Assembly: GCA_030040395.1 (NCBI GenBank)
Contig: JASHTU010000629.1
Coordinates: forward strand, 1-8,377
Direction of reading: 5' to 3'
DNA length: 8,377 nucleotides
DNA from: Acidobacteriaceae bacterium
Lineage (GTDB): Bacteria > Acidobacteriota > Terriglobia > Terriglobales > Acidobacteriaceae
The notes under the pieces: generated by a model
What the model was told of the DNA's origin: nothing
The model's input: the letters and a program-made list of their open reading frames with translations, nothing else
Databases searched by the model: none
Made by a program: the position numbers and the translations under genes
Shown: piece by piece, positions 1-7,039 of the stretch
Position numbering within the stretch: position 1 is the first letter of the stretch
Layout of the letters: the number at the start of each line of letters is the position of its first letter

Positions 1-3000
1 GAGCAGGGGCTTGCGCGCCATCTCTCGCGCGCCCGCGTTCAACGTGTAGAACGAAGCCACCAGGTTGCCGCTGTCCACCGAGGAAACAAACGGGGTTTCC
101 CCAAGCGGCTGCAAGGTCTGCGTGTCGTACCAGTTGTAGAGGTGGCCGCGATGCTTTTCAAGCCGCGCTACAGTGGCCAGCGTGGCGCGGTTCAGAGCGG
201 CCATCTCGGGCGCGGTCAGGAAGCCGAGTTCGCAGGCCGCCTGGCGCGCATTCAACAGCAGGCCGATATTGGTGGGCGAAACGCGCGGGGCCTCGCGAAA
301 GCCATCTTCGTCCACGTTGTCGGGGATGAGGAAGTTGTGGCGCTCCACCCCGAACTCGGCAAAGTAGCGCCAGATGCGCAAGGCGTGCCCGCACAAAAAG
401 TCTTTATCGTGGGGAGCAATGTGGTTCCGGTCGCGCGGCTGCCGGTTGAGCCAGATGGTGACCGGATTGGCAAAGGCCCACAGCGCCAGGATGGGCAGAG
501 CGCAGAGGATGGCGTCGCCGCGCCGGGCCAGGAACCCGATCGCCAAGCCGAGCGCCACCACGAGCATGGGCATGATCGCCAGATAGCGGTCGATTGTGGT
601 GCGGCTCGCCCGCTGCGCCTCTGTTTGCGCCGCGGTTTCCCACTCCAGCAGCCGCTCGCCGGTGATGAACCGCCGCACCAGCGAGCGCACAATGGCGTCG
701 ATGGCCAGCAGGGTTTGGTGGGGGAGCAGGATGAGGTGCAGCAGCGCCACGAGCAGCGCGTGACCGAAGCCGGAAACGGCCTCGGCGGTGCGGCCTCTTT
801 GCCCGCTGGCCAGGGCGCGGCCCAACCCGAAAACGAATTGCACCAGGGTGGGGAAAAACAGCAGCAGCAGGGGGGCAACAGTCCAATACAATGGGCCGCC
901 CGGCAATCCCAACCAGCCGGCCACGAAGAGAATGAACAGCGCCGGATCGATGAGCGAGCGGCGCAGATTATCGGCAATCTTCCACCGCGAGATGTCCGAA
1001 ATGGGGTTGCGGCCCCAGCGCCCCGACTCATCGGGCACGCGCGAAAAAATCCACTGCGCGATCTGCCAGTCCCCGCGCACCCAGCGATGGAGGCGGCGGC
1101 TGTAAGCGCTGTAGTGGGAGGGATAATCGTCCACCAGCTCGATGTCCGTGGCCAGGCCGGCGCGGCCGTAGGCGCCCTCGATCAGATCGTGACTGAGCAG
1201 GGAATTGCGTGGAAAGCGGCGATTGAGCACCGCGTGCAGCGTGGCCACTTCGTAAATGCCCTTGCCCGTGAAGATGCCCTCGCCGAAAAGGTCCTGGTAG
1301 GCGTCGGAAATGGCCCGGGTGTAAATGTCGAAGCCGTTCTGGCCGGAGTAGATAGCGGCCAGGCGCGACCGCGCCGCCGAACGCACCGTGACCCCGACCC
1401 GCGGCTGCAGGATGGCGTAGCCGGCGGTGACGATGCGCAGCTTAGGATCGATGACGGCCTGGTTGAGCGGGTGCGCGATGGCGCCCGCCAGCCGCGCCGC
1501 CGCCCCGTGGGGAAGTTGGGTGTCGGAGTCCAGGGTAAGCACGTAGCGAATCTGGCCGAGCACTTCCACGCGGCCCACCTTGGTGGGGAAGGCGTCGAAT
1601 TCGCCCGTGATCAGCTTATTGAGATCGAGCAGCTTGCCGCGCTTGCGCTCCCAGCCCATCCACACACCCTGACGCAGGTTGAAGATGCGGCGGCGGTGCA
1701 GCAGCAGAAAGGCGCCGTTGGTGGGCGAGTCGTATTTGCGATTGAGCTCCTCGATCAGGCTCGCCGCCAGTTCGACGAGGGGATGCGTATCTTTTTCGCG
1801 CGGTTTGCTGACCGAGTCGGGAAGATCCGTGAGCAGCGCAAAGTGCAGATTGGGATCGCGATTGGCCAGAAACCGGACTTCGAGGTCGTTGACCAGCTCC
1901 CGCACCTGTTTTTCATTCATGAGCAGCGTGGGCACGGCCACCAGCGTGGCGCAGTCCGCGGGAACGCCCTCACTGAAGTCGAGCTTGGGCAGCGGCCGCG
2001 GATCGAAAAAACCGGTAATGACGTTGTTGACCAGGTCCACCGCGTCCTGCGTGGCCGGGAGCAGGAGCAGGGCAAGGGTCCAAAGCAGGCTCTCGAAGGT
2101 TCCAATGCGGGGCAGGATGGGAAACACCACCGCGGCAATGACGAGGATGGTGAAGAGCTGAATGCCGCCGAGAAAAAAGTCTTCGGCGTGGGCGCGCACA
2201 AATTGCCGGGCGCGCCAGGCCAAGGAGGGATGAAAGCCAACCCGGTTGGCGAGCAGCGGAAAGCCCTTGTCGATGAGGTAATAGCCAACGTGGATGCGGC
2301 GGCAGTGCACGCGTTCGTCGGATTCCGCAACTTGGCCGCCTTCGCGGGCCAGCTCGAGCGCGGCTTGCGCCACCTGCGCCTCGGTGCAGTCGGAGCGCCG
2401 GGCCACACGCGCGATGCGCTGGCGGTACAGCTCGCGGCTTTCAAAGTCCATGCGCTCGAAGGTCCGGGCGGGGTCCTCCCGGAGAAACGCGTCGAAGACG
2501 ATGAGCGGCTCGATCAGATACACCCAATCTGCGTTGGCGATTTCGCGCAGGCTCTTCAGATGGCGCAGCACGGCGGGCGCGGAATCGGAGTTGTGGGCGT
2601 CAATCAGCGTCCGGGCTTCGTCGATGAGCATCTCCACCAGGGCAAACTTGAGAAAGACGCCGATGTTCCACAGTTCATCCACGTTCAGCGGCTCGATTTC
2701 TTGCAAGGCGCGGAGAAAAGCGGTCAACGTCGACGCGGAAAAGACGCCGTCCACGGCGCCAAAGTAAGCGGCCGCAACAGCGGCGGCGCGCGGCGCTTCC
2801 CTGCGGCCGGCCAGGACTACGCGGGGAAGCTGGGCGATGCGCCGCGGACGGGCGTCGGCGGAGTTCACCGCCACGCGTAGCAGGCGGTGATTCGCGCCCA
2901 ACTCCAAGAGTGCGGAGCGCCAACCAGCCAGGCGCGGATCTTCGGGAACCTTGGCAATCGGCTGCCGGGCCAAATCCATCTCCATCTGCCGGAGGGTTCG

Positions 3001-3156
3001 CCGAACCTCGCGTACCCGCGCCAGAAACACGCAGGCGGTTTTGGGCCGAGGGGTCACTTCCCATTTAGTCGCCGCGGCGGCCGCGCTCTGCAGGCGCTCC
3101 ATCTCCTGGTGGTCGTGCAGGCTTTCTTCATCGAGTGCAATAGCGGCTTCACTCAT
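1..3156 (-). CDS. ndvB: Cyclic beta-1,2-glucan synthase, N-terminal part (cut by left edge)
   Basis: The frame is open from the ATG at 3156 to base 1 (1,052 codons, no stop). The family (ChvB/NdvB/Cgs) polymerises glucose from UDP-glucose into beta-1,2-glucan at the inner membrane and cyclises it; members are usually about 2,800 aa, so some 1,750 residues lie off the left edge. The processive glucosyltransferase signature is intact: LLTD (D444), TLDSDTQLP (D543, D545), SHDLIEG (D657) and RLHRW (688-692, the Q/RxxRW motif) followed by VRGDWQ. Hydrophobic membrane segments flank it at about 329-375, 739-785, 807-833 and 859-903. From about 915 the GH189/PF10091-like cyclization domain begins, with SPTNIGL, GHLYNWYDT and SSVDSGNL (D1028). 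Family knowledge predicts a C-terminal GH94 phosphorylase-like domain beyond the edge. The start is supported by GAGGA 5 nt upstream. It sits in an operon behind an ABC exporter. Family is secure; whether the product is truly cyclic is inferred. Confidence 0.93.
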   Translation of the reverse strand, partial: MSEAAIALDEESLHDHQEMERLQSAAAAATKWEVTPRPKTACVFLARVREVRRTLRQMEMDLARQPIAKVPEDPRLAGWRSALLELGANHRLLRVAVNSADARPRRIAQLPRVVLAGRREAPRAAAVAAAYFGAVDGVFSASTLTAFLRALQEIEPLNVDELWNIGVFLKFALVEMLIDEARTLIDAHNSDSAPAVLRHLKSLREIANADWVYLIEPLIVFDAFLREDPARTFERMDFESRELYRQRIARVARRSDCTEAQVAQAALELAREGGQVAESDERVHCRRIHVGYYLIDKGFPLLANRVGFHPSLAWRARQFVRAHAEDFFLGGIQLFTILVIAAVVFPILPRIGTFESLLWTLALLLLPATQDAVDLVNNVITGFFDPRPLPKLDFSEGVPADCATLVAVPTLLMNEKQVRELVNDLEVRFLANRDPNLHFALLTDLPDSVSKPREKDTHPLVELAASLIEELNRKYDSPTNGAFLLLHRRRIFNLRQGVWMGWERKRGKLLDLNKLITGEFDAFPTKVGRVEVLGQIRYVLTLDSDTQLPHGAAARLAGAIAHPLNQAVIDPKLRIVTAGYAILQPRVGVTVRSAARSRLAAIYSGQNGFDIYTRAISDAYQDLFGEGIFTGKGIYEVATLHAVLNRRFPRNSLLSHDLIEGAYGRAGLATDIELVDDYPSHYSAYSRRLHRWVRGDWQIAQWIFSRVPDESGRWGRNPISDISRWKIADNLRRSLIDPALFILFVAGWLGLPGGPLYWTVAPLLLLFFPTLVQFVFGLGRALASGQRGRTAEAVSGFGHALLVALLHLILLPHQTLLAIDAIVRSLVRRFITGERLLEWETAAQTEAQRASRTTIDRYLAIMPMLVVALGLAIGFLARRGDAILCALPILALWAFANPVTIWLNRQPRDRNHIAPHDKDFLCGHALRIWRYFAEFGVERHNFLIPDNVDEDGFREAPRVSPTNIGLLLNARQAACELGFLTAPEMAALNRATLATVARLEKHRGHLYNWYDTQTLQPLGETPFVSSVDSGNLVASFYTLNAGAREMARKPLL

Positions 3157-3157
3157 A

Positions 3158-3166
3158 GTTTCCTCA
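3158..3166 (-). promoter_or_regulatory. Shine-Dalgarno of the glucan synthase, overlapping the exporter stop codon
   Basis: Read on the minus strand the junction is AGATGAGGAAACTATGAGT. The TGA stop of the ABC transporter (3166-3164) shares bases with the GAGGA ribosome binding site, and the synthase ATG follows 7 nt after the stop. This arrangement fixes the synthase start and suggests translational coupling of the two genes. Confidence 0.75.
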
Positions 3167-5038
3167 TCTATAATTGGCGGCTTGCATTTCAAACATGGCG
3201 GCGTAACGGTCGCCTAGAGCGATTAGCTGGCTGTGCGTGCCTTCTTCCACCAGCTTGCCTCCTTCCAGCACCACGATGCGGTCGGCCATGCGCACTGTGG
3301 AAAAGCGATGGGAGATGAGCAGCGCCATTTTGCCGAAGGTGAGTTCGGCAAAGCGCTCGAAAACTTCAAGCTCGCTGCGCGCGTCCAGCGAGGCGGTGGG
3401 CTCGTCAAGAATCAGCAGTTGCGCGTCGCGCAGGTAGGCGCGCGCCAGGGCCAGCTTTTGCCATTCGCCGCCGGAAAGGTCCACGCCGCCTTCAAAGCGG
3501 CGCCCCAGCATCTGGTCGTAACCGCCGGCCAGCCGCGCGATGACGCCGTTGGCCAGGCTCTTTTCAGCCGCGTACTCGATCTCCTCCGGTGGATGCTCCA
3601 CTTCCACGCGGCCGATGGCGATGTTCTCGCGGGCCGTCATCTCGTAGCGCATGAAATCCTGAAAAATCACCCCGATCTCCGCGTGCAGGCTGGCCAGGTC
3701 GTACTCGCGCAAGTCCACGCCGTCAAGCAGGATCTGCCCTTCGGTGGGGTCGTAGAGGCGGGCGATGAGCTTCACGATGGTGGTTTTGCCCTGCCCGTTT
3801 TCACCGATCAGCGCCACCCGTTCTCCCGGCGATAGCGTGAAATTGAAGTTGGTGAGGATGGCGCGCGTGGTCCCGGGATAGACAAAGCTGACGTTGCGGA
3901 ACTCGAAGCCGCCAGTGATGGGCCGCGGCGCCGGTAATCCGCCGGGCTTGGACGCGACGCGCGGTTTCATCTCGAAAAAGGCGAGCAGGTCGGTGAGGAA
4001 CAGCGCCTGGTCCGCCACCCCGGAAGCCGTGGAGAACGCCTGCTGGATGTTGCCCATGGCCTGCATGATGGCCGTCGTGATCAGCGCAAAATCGCCGATG
4101 TTGTAACGGCCTTCGATGGTGCGAAAGATGCTCAGCACGTAGGCGGAGTAGTAGCCGAGTTGGGCGAGGATGGAGAGCAGACCGCCCCAGAAAAGGCGTC
4201 GCCGGTTCAGTGCGACATTTTCCTCGTAAATCTGGTAGGAAAGCTTCTCGAAGCGCCGGGTCAGATAATTGCTGAGGTTGAAGAGGCGCAGCTCTTTTGC
4301 GGCCTCTTTGCTGCCGCCCACTTGGCGCAGATAATCCATCTTGCGGCGCATAGGCGTCTGGTGGAAGTTCTTGGCGTAGGTGAGGAACGAGAAGTGGCTC
4401 TCGCCGAGGAAAGCGGGAACGATTCCGGCGACTAGGAGAAGCAGAAGGAGCGGCGAATACCAAAGCAGCACCGCGGAAAAGGCAATGGCGGTGACGCCCT
4501 GCTGGATCAGCCGGCCCATTTGCTGGATCATGGCCAGCCGATCGGTGGCCTGCACCCGCGCGCGCTCCAGCCGGTCGTAGTAGATCGGGTCCTCGTAGAC
4601 CGTAACGTCAAGCGCCGCGGCTTTGCGCATCACCTCTACGCTCACGTGATGCGTGTAGCGGTCGGCAAGGAGATTGTCGAAGTAATCCACGGCGCGGGAA
4701 AGGACGCCCACAAGAACGGCCAGAACCGCCTCGCCGGCGACTAGATACCAGAAGTACCCCGGCAGCGGCCGATGAAAGCCGATATTATTGATGCCGTTAA
4801 TGATGTACCGACCCGCGATAATGCCGATGCCGACGGGAAGAAACGCCACCACGACGCGGATCGTGATGTTCCAGAAAACCACCGACGGTCCGGATTCCCA
4901 GACGAAATGGAGCACCGGAGGAATATTCTTGAGGGCGCGCACGCGGTCGGCCCAGGCGCTGCCGCCGCTCCGCTGAGACCCCTCCGGCGCCTCAGCAGAA
5001 CCGCCGCTGAGTTTCTCTTGATCCGTGCTCGAGGGCAT
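3164..5038 (-). CDS. ABC exporter, fused membrane and ATPase domains (putative glucan exporter)
   Basis: This 624-aa half-transporter would work as an inner-membrane homodimer. The N-terminal ~35 residues are polar (Ser/Gly/Glu-rich). The exporter-type membrane domain spans about 50-340, with hydrophobic segments near 57-79, 96-115, 183-210, 283-305 and 314-332. The ATPase domain (about 376-624) is complete: Walker A GENGQGKTT (K418), Q-loop VIFQDF, signature LSGGE (521-525), Walker B LLILDEP (D545, E546), D-loop SLD and H-loop H577. The ATG has AAAGGAAG just upstream. Its stop is 7 nt before the cyclic glucan synthase start, so the likely cargo is beta-1,2-glucan, the job done by NdvA/ChvA/Cgt in rhizobia, Agrobacterium and Brucella. 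The membrane domain (for example the KELRLFNL stretch) reminds me more of peptide/lipid-type exporters such as NisT than of NdvA, so the substrate rests on gene context only. Confidence 0.93.
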   Translation of the reverse strand: MPSSTDQEKLSGGSAEAPEGSQRSGGSAWADRVRALKNIPPVLHFVWESGPSVVFWNITIRVVVAFLPVGIGIIAGRYIINGINNIGFHRPLPGYFWYLVAGEAVLAVLVGVLSRAVDYFDNLLADRYTHHVSVEVMRKAAALDVTVYEDPIYYDRLERARVQATDRLAMIQQMGRLIQQGVTAIAFSAVLLWYSPLLLLLLVAGIVPAFLGESHFSFLTYAKNFHQTPMRRKMDYLRQVGGSKEAAKELRLFNLSNYLTRRFEKLSYQIYEENVALNRRRLFWGGLLSILAQLGYYSAYVLSIFRTIEGRYNIGDFALITTAIMQAMGNIQQAFSTASGVADQALFLTDLLAFFEMKPRVASKPGGLPAPRPITGGFEFRNVSFVYPGTTRAILTNFNFTLSPGERVALIGENGQGKTTIVKLIARLYDPTEGQILLDGVDLREYDLASLHAEIGVIFQDFMRYEMTARENIAIGRVEVEHPPEEIEYAAEKSLANGVIARLAGGYDQMLGRRFEGGVDLSGGEWQKLALARAYLRDAQLLILDEPTASLDARSELEVFERFAELTFGKMALLISHRFSTVRMADRIVVLEGGKLVEEGTHSQLIALGDRYAAMFEMQAANYR

Positions 5039-5049
5039 AACTTCCTTTG
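5039..5049 (-). promoter_or_regulatory. Shine-Dalgarno of the ABC exporter
   Basis: On the minus strand AAAGGAAGTT directly precedes the ATG at 5038. The AGGA core has good spacing and supports this start over internal methionines. Confidence 0.7.
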
Positions 5050-5080
5050 GTTCTTCTGTGCTACGCAGAAACCCGGCGCT

Positions 5081-5109
5081 GGCGCGTCATCGCGCCCGGT
5101 TGATTAACC
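5081..5109. repeat. Two adjacent inverted repeats upstream of the ABC exporter
   Basis: GGCGCG-TCAT-CGCGCC (5081-5096) is a perfect 6-bp stem with a 4-nt loop, and GGTT-GATT-AACC (5098-5109) follows one base later. They lie 43-71 bp before the exporter ATG, inside the likely leader or promoter region. There is no T-run, so they are not a terminator. They could be an operator or an mRNA leader hairpin, or chance in GC-rich DNA. Confidence 0.35.
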
Positions 5110-5214
5110 AAGGAGTTACGGCAAGGGCAGGGAAGACGCCCTGAGACGCGCAGGCGCTTCGACTGATAGCGGTCCTCCGCATTGCTAAAGAGCGCAGGCT
5201 TGTCTTGAATGAAA

Positions 5215-5220
5215 ATTATC
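5215..5220 (-). promoter_or_regulatory. Possible -10 element for the exporter-synthase operon
   Basis: On the minus strand GATAAT matches five of six bases of the sigma-70 -10 consensus in a locally AT-rich patch, about 180 bp before the exporter start. The hexamer 17 nt upstream (GGTTAA) is a poor -35 box. This is weak and based on sequence resemblance only. Confidence 0.22.
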
Positions 5221-5476
5221 GGATCGCCCTTCTACAGTTAACCACAATGGTGCGCTTTTCTCCGCAACCCGCCGCCTCTTGGATGTATGAATTCCCCGCT
5301 TTCACAACCTCGCTACACTTCCGCAGTTGCGGGTTCTTCACCACCTATTGCGATGCGCTCGGCAAACTTGGCGTTGTTTCGCCTTGATTTTCGACGAGTT
5401 ACACCGGCGGCGCGGGAAGGTTGAAGCTCCATCGCCGCGGCCTGGCGTCAGCAGGGGGGTGAAATCATGGACGAAA

Positions 5477-6889
5477 TCATTGCTGAGCTGGCGCCGCTGG
5501 CGTGTACTCTTTAAATCCCGCAATTTCCATTCCGCGTTGGGCCTCGGGATTCTTCATAAAGGTCTCCCAAACGAAGCCGGTGCGCGCATTCTCCGCCATG
5601 AGCATGGTGATGCCCACATCGATGCCGATGACGTCGGTGTCATACCAGTCGGTAAGCGGATTGAATGCGTCCACAAAACCGTAGCGGCACCAGGTCTTCG
5701 GGTAGTGGTCGTGAATGGTTCTCAGCACCCGCATGGTGGCCGCGGGCAGAAACGGCAGCGAGCCGCTGGCTGCGCAGGGCACAACGGTGCCGTTAATCGG
5801 GCCCACCGCCGGAGGCCCGCCCCACACCACGTAGCCTTGCGCCGAGTCCGACGCCGTTATCCCCCACAATGCATTGCTGTAGTCGGGGAACTGCTCGTTG
5901 AGGGAAAGGCAAAAGAGGCGGTGCGCATCGGTGGCGATAATCGAGTTTTGAAAGTAATCCGCGTAGCGGTCCTTCTTGTTGCGGAAATCGAACCAGGCTT
6001 GCGAGTATTGATGCACAAAGAGCGGCGCAAACGATCCGATGTACCGCAAGCCGTCGTAGTCGAAGATGGTTCGCTTCCACGCAAACCACGTCTGGCTGTC
6101 CAAGGGATGCGACGCCGAGCCCATGCCGAGCAGATAAATCATCATCAATTCGCTGTAAAAACCCCAGCGCGACGGGATGAATCCGTACTCCGGCGTCCAC
6201 CCCATGGACAAGATCGACGTATCTTCCGCAATCCATGTCCAGTCCACGCGATCGAAAATGGCGTGGGCCAGTTCGTTGATGTCCCGGTCTTCGAAAAAAT
6301 GCTGCCGGCAGGTGAGCACGCCGCACAGAAGAATGGCCGTGTCCACCGAGGACACCTCCGAGTCCCACACCCGCTCGCCGGTGTTGATGTTGGCAAAGTG
6401 AAAATAGAATCCGCGATGGGTAGGCAGCTTATGCCAGAGATAGGACAATGACATGACCACGCGCCGGCGGGCGTCGGCGCGCGATACAAAGCCCCGCTTC
6501 TCGGCGATGCAGATGGCGGTAAGCCCGAAGCCGCTGGACGCGATGCTGGCCACCACGCTGGAATCCTGGTTCACGCGCACATTCGAGCGGTCTTTGATGA
6601 GGCCGGTGGTGGGATTGGCCTGCTCCCAGAAAAAAAGAAAGCAGGCCTGCTCGAGCGCCTCCAGGAAAGCGTCGTCCGCGGGTTCCAGCGGAATCGGCGT
6701 CGGATAGGGCGCGGGGCCGGCCGGCGGAGAGCTCTGCTCCTCGTCCGTGGCGGACGATTCCAGCGCCAGGGACGTCAACCGCGACAAAGGCAGGGTCAGC
6801 GCGACGGCGGCCATCCGCCGCAGCAGCTTACGCCGGGAACCTTCGCATTTTGTTTTATCGATCTTCGCGTCGAATTGCGGCCGTTTCAT
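5477..6889 (-). CDS. Tat-exported glycoamylase-like protein (PF10091; GH144/GH189-related, possible beta-1,2-glucanase)
   Basis: This is a 470-aa secreted glycoside-hydrolase-like protein. The N-terminus carries a twin-arginine signal: SRRKLLRR at 18-25, a hydrophobic stretch at about 26-43, then a Pro-rich linker to about 70. The (alpha/alpha)6-type domain fills the rest, with family motifs SEVSSVDTAILL (E178, D183), GWTPEYGF, WGFYSELMMIYLLGMGS (E247), and near the end DVIGIDVG (D424), MAENARTGFVW and FMKNPEAQRG. PF10091 is labelled glucoamylase, but characterised relatives are endo-beta-1,2-glucanases (GH144) and the cyclization domain of cyclic beta-1,2-glucan synthases (GH189). Because the synthase is encoded nearby on the same strand, beta-1,2-glucan is the likeliest substrate; this is inference. 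The ATG at 6889 keeps the Tat motif. The frame stays open upstream to 7804, but that part is antisense to another gene and looks non-protein-like. No clear ribosome binding site precedes the start. Confidence 0.88.
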   Translation of the reverse strand: MKRPQFDAKIDKTKCEGSRRKLLRRMAAVALTLPLSRLTSLALESSATDEEQSSPPAGPAPYPTPIPLEPADDAFLEALEQACFLFFWEQANPTTGLIKDRSNVRVNQDSSVVASIASSGFGLTAICIAEKRGFVSRADARRRVVMSLSYLWHKLPTHRGFYFHFANINTGERVWDSEVSSVDTAILLCGVLTCRQHFFEDRDINELAHAIFDRVDWTWIAEDTSILSMGWTPEYGFIPSRWGFYSELMMIYLLGMGSASHPLDSQTWFAWKRTIFDYDGLRYIGSFAPLFVHQYSQAWFDFRNKKDRYADYFQNSIIATDAHRLFCLSLNEQFPDYSNALWGITASDSAQGYVVWGGPPAVGPINGTVVPCAASGSLPFLPAATMRVLRTIHDHYPKTWCRYGFVDAFNPLTDWYDTDVIGIDVGITMLMAENARTGFVWETFMKNPEAQRGMEIAGFKEYTPAAPAQQ

Positions 6890-7039
6890 GAGTCGGCTCG
6901 AACTATAACGCCTTTCCAATAGTTTACGCTCGATGCGCCATCGGCTTCGATGCGAAAATGCTGCCGTTGGTGAGCCTCGGCGAGCAGCAATTCGACTGGG
7001 AAAGTGCGTCAAAAGTGTCGAAAGGCGTAAATTAAAGCG
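6890..7039. promoter_or_regulatory. Divergent intergenic region between the glycoamylase-like gene and the carboxypeptidase-regulatory-domain gene
   Basis: These 150 bp separate two divergently transcribed genes and should hold both promoters. On the minus strand TATAGT (6907-6902) resembles a -10 box 12 nt before the ATG at 6889, which would give an almost leaderless mRNA. On the plus strand TAAATT (7028-7033) is a weak -10-like hexamer just before the GTG at 7040. Neither has a convincing -35 partner. No obvious long palindrome was found. Confidence 0.35.

Larger units (their letters stand above)
5039..5476. other. 438-bp non-coding region upstream of the exporter-synthase operon
   Basis: No convincing gene is seen here. 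A 60-codon plus-strand frame at 5205-5387 has no recognisable product or ribosome binding site and is not called. The region is less GC-biased around 5200-5360 than the flanking genes, as expected for regulatory DNA. It holds the inverted repeats at 5081-5109, a 5-bp stem CAGGG/CCCTG at 5128-5143, a direct repeat GCGCAGGC at 5148 and 5192, a small CCGCA/TGCGG inverted repeat near 5321-5332, and a possible minus-strand -10 box. No hairpin followed by a T-run was found after the stop at 5477, so neither an intrinsic terminator for the upstream gene nor read-through can be shown. Confidence 0.6.

Noticed and set aside
142..2880. 912-codon open frame on the plus strand
   Set aside because: It lies antisense to the glucan synthase, whose motifs are unmistakable. 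The plus-strand translation is rich in Gln, Gly, Arg and His and has no recognisable domain, as expected for a mirror frame in GC-rich coding DNA.
3233..3835. 200-codon plus-strand frame over the ABC transporter ATPase domain
   Set aside because: It is a shadow of the minus-strand ATPase domain, where Walker A, signature and Walker B are all intact.
5081..5096. GGCGCG-TCAT-CGCGCC as a transcription terminator
   Set aside because: No T-run follows on either strand, and on the minus strand it lies only 43 bp before the exporter start, where a terminator for the preceding gene is less likely than a leader or operator element.
5205..5387. 60-codon plus-strand frame in the long intergenic region
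   Set aside because: There is no ribosome binding site and no recognisable or protein-like pattern. It could be real, but nothing in the sequence supports it.
5327..6451. 374-codon plus-strand frame over the glycoamylase-like gene
   Set aside because: It is antisense to conserved PF10091 motifs, with Arg/His-rich, low-complexity composition and no known domain.
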